Source: Oscillospiraceae bacterium
Lineage (GTDB): Bacteria; Bacillota; Clostridia; Oscillospirales; Ruminococcaceae
DNA: 50,070 bases
Assembly: GCA_017461245.1 (NCBI GenBank)
Contig: JAFTYW010000010.1
Span: 1 to 50,070 of the forward strand
Direction: 5' to 3'
This document shows, one piece after another, positions 8,266 to 17,220 of this stretch. The notes under the pieces are model-generated. The model did not search any database, was not told the DNA's origin, and saw only the letters and a program-made list of their open reading frames with translations. The first letter of the stretch is position 1, and each line of letters opens with the position of its first letter. The position numbers and the translations under genes are program-made.

Positions 8266-8300
8266 AAAAGCCTGCTTTAAGCAGGCTTTTTTCTTTTTTT
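8266..8300 (+). terminator. Rho-independent terminator
   Basis: AAAGCCTGC pairs with GCAGGCTTT around a short loop and is followed by TTTTTTCTTTTTTT. It ends the zinc-ribbon protein transcript. Confidence 0.9.
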
Positions 8301-8358
8301 AGGACATACAAAATTAAGTCTCTCTTTGAATATAACTTATATCAAAGGGGTTGATCTT

Positions 8359-9039
8359 ATGTTTTTAGAGCTACTTAATATGCTCTGCAGCGTTTTTCAT
8401 TTTGCCCTGCATTTAAGCGGCGAAAGCTTTCCAAAGCCGCTCTCTTTAAAGGAGGAAAGAGAGTGCTTCAAGAAAATCGAGGAGGGCGACGAAGGTGCAA
8501 GAAATAAGGTTATAGAGCATAATCTGCGGCTTGTCGCGCACGTTGTTAAAAAATACAATCAAAGCAACGTGGACCAAGATGATCTTATCTCGATAGGCAC
8601 AATTGGGCTTATAAAAGCAGTTTCGGGCTATAGCTACAAGAAGGAAACTAAGTTTGCTACCTACGCCTCGCGCTGCATCGAGAACGAAATTTTAATGTAT
8701 TTCAGAAGCCTTAAGAAAAGTGCGCAGGACGTCTATATCAGCGACCCTATTGATACCGACTCTGAGGGCAATTCGCTTTCGCTAATAGATATCGTTGCAG
8801 ACGAGCACGATATTGCTGATGACATTGAGGAAAAACTAAAGGCGGAAAAGCTTTACAGATATGTTGCAGAGTGCCTTACCCCAAGAGAGCGAACCATCGT
8901 AAAGCTTCGTTACGGGCTATGCCAAAGCACACCGCTGACTCAAAGAGAGGTGGCATCGCTTCTTAAAATCTCCCGCTCCTATGTCAGCAGAATAGAAAAG
9001 AAGGCGCTTTTAAAACTACGGGCAAGATTTGAGCAATAA
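8359..9039 (+). CDS. sigK: Sporulation sigma factor SigK, with pro-sequence and uninterrupted
   Basis: The late mother-cell RNA polymerase sigma factor, directing coat and cortex maturation genes. The 226 residues begin with a hydrophobic stretch (MFLELLNMLCSVFHFALHLS) that matches the pro-sequence removed by an intramembrane protease in Bacillus. Region 2 follows (EHNLRLVAHVVKKY, DLISIGTIGLIKAV, TKFATYASRCIENEILM), and region 4 ends the protein (LTPRERTIVKLRYGL, TQREVASLLKISRSYVSRIEKKAL). The start at 8359 is chosen because AAAGGGG lies upstream and the extension from 8326 does not fit the family. The gene is whole, with no skin-type element between its halves. The upstream 58 bp contain AT-rich boxes (CATACAAAAT, GAATATAACT) that could be a mother-cell promoter, but I cannot assign them. 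Confidence 0.92.
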   Translation: MFLELLNMLCSVFHFALHLSGESFPKPLSLKEERECFKKIEEGDEGARNKVIEHNLRLVAHVVKKYNQSNVDQDDLISIGTIGLIKAVSGYSYKKETKFATYASRCIENEILMYFRSLKKSAQDVYISDPIDTDSEGNSLSLIDIVADEHDIADDIEEKLKAEKLYRYVAECLTPRERTIVKLRYGLCQSTPLTQREVASLLKISRSYVSRIEKKALLKLRARFEQ

Positions 9040-9043
9040 ATTG

Positions 9044-9072
9044 TTGACACAAGCTTAAAAATTTGAGATAAT
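9044..9072 (+). promoter_or_regulatory. Strong sigma-A promoter
   Basis: Consensus TTGACA (9044-9049), a 17-bp spacer and GATAAT (9067-9072), 27 bp before the start of the small membrane protein gene and immediately after the sigK stop. Confidence 0.85.
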
Positions 9073-9099
9073 AAGAAAAAAGTCGACTGAGGTAAAAAT

Positions 9100-9552
9100 A
9101 TGAGAATTTTTCGTTCAAAAAGTAATTTTATGTTCGGTGCAATTTTGCTGAGCGCGCTTATTCTCTTTGAAATTCCTACGTACATTAAATTTTTCGTAAA
9201 CAGTACAATGCCTGCTTTTGCAATATGGTTTTTGATAATTCCGCTCCTTATCGCGCTTTATATGTTTGTGCTCGGTGCACAGGTAATAAATATCAGCGAT
9301 AGGGGAGTAACCTTGGAGCTTTTTAGGATTCCGCTTAAGGATATTGAGTGGGATAAGATAAACGAGGCAGGAACAGGAACTGTTAAGATAAGCAAAGGTA
9401 AGCTTATGAGGCAGCTTTATGTTTCTAACAAACAACTTACCGAGGAGCAGATAGAAAACCTTGATAAGATGAAATTTGACAGTGCAGTTATCTGGTTTGA
9501 TTATTCTCTGAAGGCTCAGGATAGCCTTGCAGAGCATCTTGGAGTAAAATAA
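9100..9552 (+). CDS. Hypothetical membrane protein with a PH-like cytoplasmic domain
   Basis: A 150-residue protein not assigned to a named family. Two membrane helices (residues ~9-30 and ~38-62) are followed by a beta-rich domain (INISDRGVTLELFRIPLKDI, then TVKISKGKLMRQLYVSN) that looks like the bacterial pleckstrin-homology-like modules found after paired membrane helices. The end (AVIWFDYSLKAQDSLAEHLG) is helical. It has its own near-consensus promoter and a strong terminator, so it is expressed as a single gene in growing cells, unlike the neighbouring sigK. GAGG upstream of ATG 9100 is a modest ribosome binding site. Function unknown. Confidence 0.65.
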   Translation: MRIFRSKSNFMFGAILLSALILFEIPTYIKFFVNSTMPAFAIWFLIIPLLIALYMFVLGAQVINISDRGVTLELFRIPLKDIEWDKINEAGTGTVKISKGKLMRQLYVSNKQLTEEQIENLDKMKFDSAVIWFDYSLKAQDSLAEHLGVK

Positions 9553-9563
9553 CAACATATTGC

Positions 9564-9593
9564 AGAGCAGAGTTAAAAACTCTGCTCTTTTTT
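9564..9593 (+). terminator. Rho-independent terminator
   Basis: AGAGCAGAGTT pairs with AACTCTGCTCT around AAA, followed by a run of T. It separates the small membrane protein gene from the miaB operon. Confidence 0.92.
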
Positions 9594-9605
9594 ATTAAAT
9601 AAACC

Positions 9606-9634
9606 TTGAACTGTAACGAAAAAAATGTTATAAT
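9606..9634 (+). promoter_or_regulatory. Sigma-A promoter of the miaB-mutSL-miaA operon
   Basis: TTGAAC (9606-9611), a 17-bp spacer and TATAAT (9629-9634), 54 bp before the miaB start. No clear terminator or promoter lies between miaB and miaA, so this is probably the operon promoter. Confidence 0.8.
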
Positions 9635-9688
9635 ATATTGATATTATTATGGAGAAGTATTAGGTTGAATTTTTCGGAGGAAATTAGC

Positions 9689-11116
9689 TTGTCAGAGAAA
9701 CAGATAGATCGCTTTGTTCCCGATGAGGAACTTAATAAACAAAAAGAAATTGCTAATAAAGTAAGAGAACTTCTTGGCACTATTTATCCGCAGGGGTACA
9801 CCCCTTGCGCATTCGTTCATTCCTACGGATGTCAGCAGAATGTTTCGGACGGCGAAAAGATTAAGGGAATCTTACATTCTATGGGTTATCAGATGACCGA
9901 TAGTCCCGAAAATGCCGATTTTGTTATGTATAACACCTGCGCCGTGCGAGAGCACGCCGAGCAGAGAGTTTTCGGAAATGTCGGCGCACTCAAAAACATA
10001 AAGCGCCGCCGCCCTAATATGCTTATCGGCGTTTGCGGATGTATGAGCCAGCAGGAGTCGGTTGCCAAAAGGCTGAAATCAAGCTTTCCGTTTGTCGATA
10101 TAGTTTTGGGAACTCATGTTATGCACAAACTGCCCGAAATTGTATATACTAAACTTACAAGCGGAAAAAGAGTTTTTGATATAAGCGGCGAGGACGGTGT
10201 TATCGCCGAGGGACTTCCCATTCTTCGCGATGGGACAAGCAAGGCCTGGATCCCCATTATGTACGGATGCAATAACTTCTGTTCCTACTGCATCGTGCCT
10301 TACGTAAGAGGCAGAGAGCGGAGCAGAAAGAGCTGCGATATTATCCGCGAGGTCAAAGAGGTTGTAGCCGCAGGATGTAAGGAAATAACCCTCTTAGGCC
10401 AGAACGTCAACTCTTACGGCAAGGAAAACGGCGAAATATCCTTCCCCGAGCTACTTTATAAGCTCAACGAGCTTGACGGCGATTTCAGAATCAGATTTAT
10501 GACCTCGCACCCCAAGGATGCAACTCACGAACTTATTGACGCTATGGCATCCTGCGACAAGGTCTGTAAGCATCTGCATCTGCCTGTTCAGAGCGGATCG
10601 AACAGAATCTTAGAAAAAATGAACAGAAAATATACTGTCGAAACTTATCTTGAAAAAATTCGCTATGCTCGCGAAAAAATGCCTGAGATAAGCTTTACTA
10701 GCGATATCATTGTCGGATTTCCTAATGAGCAGGACGAGGATTTTGAGGCAACTCTCAGCCTTATAAAAGAGGTCGGCTATGACCTTCTGTATACCTTTAT
10801 CTATTCAAAACGCCCGGGAACTCCTGCGGCTGAGATGATAGACGAAATCACCGATGAGCGTAAGGGCGAAAGATTCAGAACTCTGCTCGCGGTGCAGGAG
10901 GAAATTGCTTATAAAAAGCTTTCTGATATGAAAGGCAAGATCTTTAAGGCGCTTTGCGAGGGCGAGGGCAGAGTACTGGAAAACTCGCTTTGCGGCAGAG
11001 CCGATAACAATGTTATGGTCGAATTTGAAAATACAGGTAAACAAAAAATCGGCGAATTTGTAAATGTAAAAATAACTTCTTCCAAGGGATATGTCTGCTT
11101 GGGAGAGGCGCTTTAA
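9689..11116 (+). CDS. miaB: tRNA-2-methylthio-N6-dimethylallyladenosine synthase MiaB
   Basis: Radical SAM methylthiotransferase that adds the 2-methylthio group to i6A37 of tRNAs reading UNN codons. The 475-residue protein has an N-terminal domain with the three cysteines of the auxiliary Fe-S cluster (SYGCQQN, NTCAVREHAEQ, GCMSQQ), a radical SAM domain with CNNFCSYCIVPYVRGRERS, and a C-terminal TRAM domain. The start is TTG at 9689, because GGAGG lies 8 bases upstream; the longer frame from TTG 9638 has no ribosome binding site and overlaps the promoter. MiaA, which makes its i6A substrate, is encoded at the end of the same operon, so both steps of ms2i6A37 synthesis are together. Confidence 0.95.
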   Translation: MSEKQIDRFVPDEELNKQKEIANKVRELLGTIYPQGYTPCAFVHSYGCQQNVSDGEKIKGILHSMGYQMTDSPENADFVMYNTCAVREHAEQRVFGNVGALKNIKRRRPNMLIGVCGCMSQQESVAKRLKSSFPFVDIVLGTHVMHKLPEIVYTKLTSGKRVFDISGEDGVIAEGLPILRDGTSKAWIPIMYGCNNFCSYCIVPYVRGRERSRKSCDIIREVKEVVAAGCKEITLLGQNVNSYGKENGEISFPELLYKLNELDGDFRIRFMTSHPKDATHELIDAMASCDKVCKHLHLPVQSGSNRILEKMNRKYTVETYLEKIRYAREKMPEISFTSDIIVGFPNEQDEDFEATLSLIKEVGYDLLYTFIYSKRPGTPAAEMIDEITDERKGERFRTLLAVQEEIAYKKLSDMKGKIFKALCEGEGRVLENSLCGRADNNVMVEFENTGKQKIGEFVNVKITSSKGYVCLGEAL

Positions 11117-11136
11117 AAAGAAAAGAGGAAAATAAA

Positions 11137-11547
11137 ATGGATGTAATGTTAAAAGCAAGAGAACTCGGCAAGGCAATCCAGCAGAGCGAAGAATATATCG
11201 CTATGGAAGAGGCAAGAGTTCGCAGCGATAAAAACTTAGACCTTCAGGAAAAGATCAGCAATTTTAACCTTAAGAAAATTGCTCTTAACAGAGAAGTAAA
11301 CCGCGACGATAAGAATAGCGACAAAATTGCTCAGCTCGACCGCGAGATGCGCGAGGCATATCAGCTCATTATGGAAACAGATGATATGATTGCATACGCT
11401 GACGCAAAGAAAAAGGTCGACGAGATGATGCAGAAGGTTCAGCTTCTCTTAAACTTTACCTTAACCGGAGAGGATCCCGAAACTGTTGTTATCCCCGAGA
11501 GCTCTGGCTGCAGCGGCGACTGTTCGGCATGCAGCGGATGTCACTAA
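11137..11547 (+). CDS. YlbF/YmcA-family regulator with a cysteine-rich tail
   Basis: A 136-residue, mostly helical protein of the YlbF/YmcA (DUF964) family. In Bacillus subtilis, YlbF, YmcA and YaaT form a complex that binds Fe-S clusters and affects RNase Y-dependent mRNA processing, sporulation, competence and biofilm. Residues ~1-115 are the helical domain (ARELGKAIQQSEEYIAMEEA, then AYADAKKKVDEMMQKVQ). The last residues hold four cysteines and a terminal histidine (CSGDCSACSGCH), spaced C-x3-C-x2-C-x2-C-H, which look able to bind a metal or Fe-S cluster. It lies 20 bases after miaB and 32 before mutS, in the same direction. The direct target here is unknown. Confidence 0.85.
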   Translation: MDVMLKARELGKAIQQSEEYIAMEEARVRSDKNLDLQEKISNFNLKKIALNREVNRDDKNSDKIAQLDREMREAYQLIMETDDMIAYADAKKKVDEMMQKVQLLLNFTLTGEDPETVVIPESSGCSGDCSACSGCH

Positions 11548-11579
11548 AATAAATTTATTTTGACACAAGGAGAGATTGT

Positions 11580-14201
11580 GTGGCACAGCAATTATCACCT
11601 ATGATGAAGCAGTACCTTGAGATCAAACAGCGGCACAAGGATCAGATTCTGTTTTTTAGACTCGGCGATTTTTACGAGATGTTTTTCGACGATGCGATTA
11701 TTGCATCCAGAGAGCTTGAACTGCAGCTTACAGGCAAAAACTGTGGTATGGAGGAGCGCGCCAAAATGTGCGGCGTTCCTTATCATAGCTGTGAGGCGTA
11801 TATTGCCAGGCTGATTGAAAAGGGCTATAAGGTTGCTATCTGTGAGCAATTAGAGGACCCCTCAAAGACCAAGGGAATAGTAAAGCGCGACGTTGTTCGT
11901 GTTGTTACACCCGGAACGGTTATTGAGGGCAGTATGCTCGATGAAACCAAGAATAACTATATCTGTTGCGTGAAAAAGGAATTTAATGTAGCGGGGCTTG
12001 TATTTGCCGATGTTTCAACAGGTGAGATAAAAGCAACAGACTTTTCTGACGGAGATTTAACTGTTAAGATCGTAAATGAACTTAGCCGATTTTCTCCCAA
12101 AGAGGTCTTGCTCTGTACCGACTGCGCCAAGGACGAGAATATTATAAGCTTTGTAAAAAATAAACTTTCGGCGGCAGTTACAACCTTAAGCGGCGAGGTT
12201 TTTGATTTAAAATATGCAAAAACAAACGTGCTTGACCACTTTAATATCGAATCTCTCTCGACAATTAAAATAGAGGGCAAGCCCCTTATAACACAGGCTC
12301 TTGGCGGCCTTATTGATTACCTGCAGGAAACCCAGATAAGCAAACTTAATAAGCTTAATAAAATCGAGATCTATCAGACTGAGCAGTTTATGAATCTTGA
12401 TATTTCCGCAAGGCATAATCTTGAACTTACCCAGAGTATGCACAAGGGCGAAAAGTACGGAACACTTTTGTGGGTCTTGGATCAGACTGAAACTGCGATG
12501 GGTCACAGATTACTCAGAAACTATTTAGAGCAGCCCCTTATGAGCGTCAGCGATATAACCCGCAGACAGAACGCGGTAAGAGAGCTTGTGGATAACAGCC
12601 TTATGCGCAGCGAAATTCGCGAGATATTAAGCGATATTTACGATTTGAAGCGCATCTTGAGCCGTGTCGTCTATGGTAGTGTAAGCCCCAGAGAGCTCAA
12701 TTCCCTGGCTTATACCGCAGAGCAGATCCCCAAAATCATAAACGCTCTCTCGTCTGTTAATTCTGCGCTTCTTTGCGACCTGCTTTCAAATATCGACCCG
12801 CTTGACGATATAAGAGAAATGATTACAAGCGCCATTTCTGATGAGCCTGCTGCGCTGCTTCGTGACGGTGGGTATATTAGAGACGGATATAACAGTGACC
12901 TTGACTCTTTAAGAGAAATTCTTAAAAACAGCGCAGGCTTCCTTGCAAAAATCGAAGCAAGTGAAAAAGAGCGTACAGGAATAAGAACTCTTAAGGTTGG
13001 CTATAACAAGGTCTTTGGTTATTACATAGAAGTTTCAAATTCCTTTAAAGATCAGGTTCCCGAGGAGTATATCCGCAAGCAGACCTTGACCGGCGGCGAG
13101 CGCTATATAACTCAGCAGCTTAAGGAAATCGAGGCAAAGGTCTTAACGGCGGGAGAGCGCTCTGTAGCGCTTGAATATGAGCTGTTTACTGAGCTCAGAA
13201 ATAAGGTAACCGCTCAGATCGAGAGAATACAAAGAACTGCCGAGGCACTTTCCGTGCTTGACGTTATGTGCAGCTTTGCTCACGTTGCGGTTACAAACAA
13301 CTATGTTTGCCCCTCGCTTAATGTTTCGGGCGAGATAAGCATCAAAGAGGGCAGACACCCCGTTGTTGAGCAGCTTACCTTGACCCCGTTTGTTCCTAAT
13401 GACACCCTACTTGATACAAACGACAATGCAGTTTCTATCATTACGGGACCGAATATGGCGGGTAAATCAACCTATATGCGTCAGGTTGCACTTATAACTA
13501 TTATGGCGCAGATAGGCAGCTTTGTTCCCGCAAAGGACGCTAACATTTCCATAGTTGACAGCGTGTTTACACGAATAGGCGCCTCTGATGACCTTGCATC
13601 AGGCCAGTCGACCTTTATGATGGAAATGAATGAGGTTTCCTTTATCCTTAAAAATGCTACAAAGGATAGCCTTTTGATTCTTGACGAGGTCGGTAGAGGA
13701 ACATCTACCTTTGACGGAATGAGCATCGCAAGAGCGGTGCTTGAATATATCGCAAACAAGAAAAAACTCGGTGCCAAGACCCTTTTTGCAACCCACTATC
13801 ACGAGCTTTCTGTCCTTGAGGACAAGCTTTCCAACGTTAAAAACTATAACATTTTAGTTAAAAAGCGTGGCGAGGAGATAATATTCCTTCGCAGAATCGT
13901 AAGAGGCGGAACTGACGATAGCTACGGTATAGATGTTGCAAGGCTTTCGGGAATCCCCAACGAGATCATTAAGCGTGCAAAAGAAATCCTTGAAAGCTTA
14001 GAGCAGGGCAAGGAGATTGAATTTAAAGGCAATATCAAGGAGGAAACCGTTTCTGAGTCGGACAGCTATCAGATCTCCTTTGATACTGCAAACGAACTGC
14101 CTTTGGTTCAAAAGATAAAGGCAATAGATGTTGATGTTTTAACTCCCAGAGAGGCAATAAATATTCTGTTCGAACTTAAAAAGATAGCAGACGAACAGTA
14201 A
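11580..14201 (+). CDS. mutS: DNA mismatch repair protein MutS
   Basis: Recognises mismatches and small loops and starts repair with MutL. The 873-residue length is normal. The mismatch-binding domain holds the Phe-x-Glu wedge (GDFYEMFFDDA, near residue 30). The connector, lever and clamp regions follow, and the C-terminal ATPase has Walker A GPNMAGKSTYMRQ, a LILDEVGRGTSTFDG Walker B/signature and LFATHYHEL. The start is GTG at 11580 with AAGGAGAG upstream. It is followed by mutL after 14 bases. Confidence 0.97.
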   Translation: MAQQLSPMMKQYLEIKQRHKDQILFFRLGDFYEMFFDDAIIASRELELQLTGKNCGMEERAKMCGVPYHSCEAYIARLIEKGYKVAICEQLEDPSKTKGIVKRDVVRVVTPGTVIEGSMLDETKNNYICCVKKEFNVAGLVFADVSTGEIKATDFSDGDLTVKIVNELSRFSPKEVLLCTDCAKDENIISFVKNKLSAAVTTLSGEVFDLKYAKTNVLDHFNIESLSTIKIEGKPLITQALGGLIDYLQETQISKLNKLNKIEIYQTEQFMNLDISARHNLELTQSMHKGEKYGTLLWVLDQTETAMGHRLLRNYLEQPLMSVSDITRRQNAVRELVDNSLMRSEIREILSDIYDLKRILSRVVYGSVSPRELNSLAYTAEQIPKIINALSSVNSALLCDLLSNIDPLDDIREMITSAISDEPAALLRDGGYIRDGYNSDLDSLREILKNSAGFLAKIEASEKERTGIRTLKVGYNKVFGYYIEVSNSFKDQVPEEYIRKQTLTGGERYITQQLKEIEAKVLTAGERSVALEYELFTELRNKVTAQIERIQRTAEALSVLDVMCSFAHVAVTNNYVCPSLNVSGEISIKEGRHPVVEQLTLTPFVPNDTLLDTNDNAVSIITGPNMAGKSTYMRQVALITIMAQIGSFVPAKDANISIVDSVFTRIGASDDLASGQSTFMMEMNEVSFILKNATKDSLLILDEVGRGTSTFDGMSIARAVLEYIANKKKLGAKTLFATHYHELSVLEDKLSNVKNYNILVKKRGEEIIFLRRIVRGGTDDSYGIDVARLSGIPNEIIKRAKEILESLEQGKEIEFKGNIKEETVSESDSYQISFDTANELPLVQKIKAIDVDVLTPREAINILFELKKIADEQ

Positions 14202-14215
14202 GTAAGGAGATAAAA

Positions 14216-16198
14216 ATGAGCGAGATCAGAGTGCTTGATAAACAGATTGCCGAGCTGATTGCGGCGGGCGAGGTTATTGACCGCCCTGCATCTGTTGTAA
14301 AAGAACTGATAGAAAACTGCATTGATGCGGGCGCATTACATATCACAGTTGAAATAAAAAGCGGCGGTATAGAGCTTATCCGTGTTACTGATGACGGAAA
14401 GGGAATAGCCTTTGAGGATGCCGAAACCGCTTTTCTTCGCCATGCAACAAGCAAGGTGCGCTCAAAAGATGATCTTAATGAAATTCTGACCCTTGGCTTT
14501 AGAGGTGAAGCGCTTGCTTCTGTCTGCGCCGTTTCTAAGGTTTCTATGATTACAAGACAGGCCAGCAGCGATTTCGGCTGTCATTTGGAAATTGCGGGCG
14601 GCGAGGTTATTTCTAAAGAAGAAACGGGTTGCCCGGTTGGTACAACAATAATTGTAAAAAATCTGTTTTATAACACTCCTGCGAGAATGAAATTTCTCAA
14701 AAAAGATGTTTCCGAGGCAAATGCTGTTGCCGCAGTTGTTGAAAAGATAGCTGTTTCCAATCCGCAGATTGCATTCAAGTTTATCCGCGACGGTAGGATA
14801 GATATTCAAACCGTTGGCGACGGAAAACTCATCTCAGCAATCCATTGCGTCTTTGGAAAGGCGTTTGCATCCTCGCTTTTGCCTGTTTCATTTGAGAAAA
14901 ACGGTGTAAAGGTCGAAGGCTTTATATCCAAAGCACTGAGCTCCAAGGCCAAACGCAGTATGCAGTACTTCTTTTTGAATGGAAGAACTGTTAAAAATGT
15001 TACTATGATGGTCGCCTTAGAGGAATCTTATAAGGGCTCGATAATGGTTGGCAAGTTTCCTGCCTGCGTTTTGATGGTTGAGGTTGCGCCGTCTGTTGTC
15101 GACGTTAACGTACATCCCACCAAAACAGAGGTGCGTTTTTCCGACGAGCGCGTGATTTACGATGCGGTCTATTTCGCCTGCAAGAATGCTCTTAATGAGG
15201 ACAGCGGGGAAGCGGACTTTGTTTTCAAATCAGAGGCGCCTAAAACCCCTGCTTCGCTTGTAAAGGATGAAGCCTTTACAACAAAAGGCGAGCAGATTGT
15301 TTTTGAAAAGCCTCAGCAAACTGAAAATCCCGCACTAAAACCACAAATCCAGAATGAATTTAAGCCTATTTTTGAGAAAACACAAGAGGAAATTATTTAT
15401 ACTCCGCCAAAAGCACTGATGTCGGTGCAGTTAAATGATGATTCTGTTAAATATGTTAATGCAGAAAAAGTGCCGCTTTCTTCAAAAGTGAAAAATCCTC
15501 TTTTTGAAGAAAAGGTTGAGCCTGCAGTTGAGGTTGAGACTGTAGAAATCCCTCAAAATGAGTTTGCACCCGCTATTGAGGAAAAGGCGGTTGTCCCTGA
15601 AACAGTACCTGCACAAGATGACAGATTTGCAGGAGCAAAAATAATAGGCGAACTATTTAAAACCTATATTTTGCTTGAAGCAGAAAACGCTCTGTATCTT
15701 GTCGATAAGCACGCTGCACACGAACGTCTTATTTACAATAGACTTAAAGCCGAAAACACCGAGGTGCAAAGACAGTATCTTCTCGAGCCGGTTATTACAA
15801 AGCCGTCACGAGAAGAGTATGATGCCCTTACTATGCATATAGACGTTGTCAATAAGCTCGGCTTTGAAATTGATGATTTTGGTAGTGGTAATATAATTAT
15901 CCGCTCTGTGCCTGCTTATATTTCGGCCGAGGACACTGCGCCGGTGCTTTCAGAGATTGCATCAAATCTTATCAGTTGCAAAAAAGAGGTTGCTCCGCAG
16001 GTTCTTGACGATATGTATCATACCATCGCCTGCCGTAGTGCTATAAAAGCGCATGATAAGAGCAGCGCATGGGAGCTTTCATTCCTCATAGATTGCCTTA
16101 AGGCAGAAACCGATGTTAAGTACTGTCCGCACGGCAGACCTGTTACCGCAAAAGTTTCCAAAACAGAGATAGAGAAAAGATTTGGCAGAATTCAGTAG
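14216..16198 (+). CDS. mutL: DNA mismatch repair protein MutL
   Basis: Couples mismatch recognition by MutS to strand incision and removal. The 660-residue protein has the N-terminal GHKL ATPase (ELIENCIDAGA, VTDDGKGIA, LGFRGEALAS), the transducer domain ending with VDVNVHPTKTEVRF, and a variable Pro/Glu-rich linker from ~330 to 460. The C-terminal domain carries the endonuclease-type motifs DKHAAHERLIYN (near 495), ACRSAIKAHD and CPHGRP. The second glutamate expected in the first motif is Asn. TAAGGAGAT gives a good ribosome binding site. It lies between mutS and miaA. Confidence 0.96.
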   Translation: MSEIRVLDKQIAELIAAGEVIDRPASVVKELIENCIDAGALHITVEIKSGGIELIRVTDDGKGIAFEDAETAFLRHATSKVRSKDDLNEILTLGFRGEALASVCAVSKVSMITRQASSDFGCHLEIAGGEVISKEETGCPVGTTIIVKNLFYNTPARMKFLKKDVSEANAVAAVVEKIAVSNPQIAFKFIRDGRIDIQTVGDGKLISAIHCVFGKAFASSLLPVSFEKNGVKVEGFISKALSSKAKRSMQYFFLNGRTVKNVTMMVALEESYKGSIMVGKFPACVLMVEVAPSVVDVNVHPTKTEVRFSDERVIYDAVYFACKNALNEDSGEADFVFKSEAPKTPASLVKDEAFTTKGEQIVFEKPQQTENPALKPQIQNEFKPIFEKTQEEIIYTPPKALMSVQLNDDSVKYVNAEKVPLSSKVKNPLFEEKVEPAVEVETVEIPQNEFAPAIEEKAVVPETVPAQDDRFAGAKIIGELFKTYILLEAENALYLVDKHAAHERLIYNRLKAENTEVQRQYLLEPVITKPSREEYDALTMHIDVVNKLGFEIDDFGSGNIIIRSVPAYISAEDTAPVLSEIASNLISCKKEVAPQVLDDMYHTIACRSAIKAHDKSSAWELSFLIDCLKAETDVKYCPHGRPVTAKVSKTEIEKRFGRIQ

Positions 16199-16209
16199 GA
16201 GGATTTGAG

Positions 16210-17148
16210 TTGGAAGATAAGAAAATTCCGATAATCGTTATAGTCGGTCCTACTGCAAGCGGAAAAACCGCTCTTTCCATTAGTCTTGCCAAGAAATACA
16301 ACGCCGAGATCGTATCTGCCGACTCAATGCAGGTTTACAAGGGTATGGATATTGCAACTGCAAAGCCTTGCTGTGAGGAAATGCAGGGAGTAAGGCATCA
16401 CCTTATTGACTGCGTGGATATAGATAAAAAATATTCTGTTGCAGAATATCTTGATGATGCAAGAAAGGCTATCGAGGATATATATTCTCGCGGCAAGAAT
16501 GTTGTTGTGGTCGGAGGAACAGGGCTTTACATAAACAGCCTTGTGGACAATATTCAGTTTGAGCCGGAGGAGCAAAACGAGCTTCGTAATTCTCTCAGTG
16601 ATGAGTTAAGTAAGTTCGGCGGAGCTTATATGCTCAAAAAGCTTAAAGCTTTAGACCCTGAGTACGCCGCAACACTTCACGAAAACGACCACGGCAGGAT
16701 CGTTAGAGGAATTGAAATAAACCTTGTATTTAATCATAACGTTAAGGAGCATAAAAAGCTCTCGAGAGCGCAAAATTCGCCTTACAACGCCCTTATGCTT
16801 GGTATAACCTATAATGACAGACAAAAGCTTTACGATAGAATTGATCGGAGGGTAGACAAGATGCTCTCAATGGGTCTTGTAGAGGAAGCTAAAAACTTCT
16901 TTGGAAGGCTTGACTCAAATAAAACCGCCGTGCAGGCAATAGGCTATAAAGAGCTTTTTCCATATTTAAACGGAGAAATACCTCTTGTGCAGGCGGTAAA
17001 CAACCTTAAAAAAGCAACAAGAAACTACGCCAAGCGCCAGCTTACTTGGTTTAGAAAGGATGAGCGGATCCACTGGTTGTATGCCGATGAGCTAGGTCTT
17101 GACGGGGTAGAAGCCAAGGCGTCTGAGTTGTGTAATAACTTTATTTAA
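16210..17148 (+). CDS. miaA: tRNA dimethylallyltransferase MiaA
   Basis: Transfers the dimethylallyl group to N6 of A37 in tRNAs, making the substrate for MiaB. The 312 residues contain the P-loop GPTASGKTALS, the substrate motif SADSMQVYKGMDIATAKP, VGGTGLYI, and the C-terminal TRNYAKRQLTWFR signature. The start is TTG at 16210, preceded by AGGAGG. It is 11 bases after mutL and is the last gene of the operon; a new promoter follows at 17162. Confidence 0.96.
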   Translation: MEDKKIPIIVIVGPTASGKTALSISLAKKYNAEIVSADSMQVYKGMDIATAKPCCEEMQGVRHHLIDCVDIDKKYSVAEYLDDARKAIEDIYSRGKNVVVVGGTGLYINSLVDNIQFEPEEQNELRNSLSDELSKFGGAYMLKKLKALDPEYAATLHENDHGRIVRGIEINLVFNHNVKEHKKLSRAQNSPYNALMLGITYNDRQKLYDRIDRRVDKMLSMGLVEEAKNFFGRLDSNKTAVQAIGYKELFPYLNGEIPLVQAVNNLKKATRNYAKRQLTWFRKDERIHWLYADELGLDGVEAKASELCNNFI

Positions 17149-17161
17149 ATGCCTTAAAATG

Positions 17162-17190
17162 TTGATTTTCGGCTCGTTTTATGTTAAAAT
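17162..17190 (+). promoter_or_regulatory. Sigma-A promoter of the HlyD-like/yggS/sepF cluster
   Basis: TTGATT (17162-17167), a 17-bp spacer and TAAAAT (17185-17190), 30 bp upstream of the GTG start of the HlyD-like gene. No other convincing promoter is seen before divIVA. Confidence 0.7.
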
Positions 17191-17220
17191 ATAACTTAAC
17201 TGATCAGGGAGGGAAAAAGA

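Noticed and set aside
8359-9039. A skin-type insertion in sigK
   Set aside because: Regions 2 and 4 are in one continuous frame of normal length.
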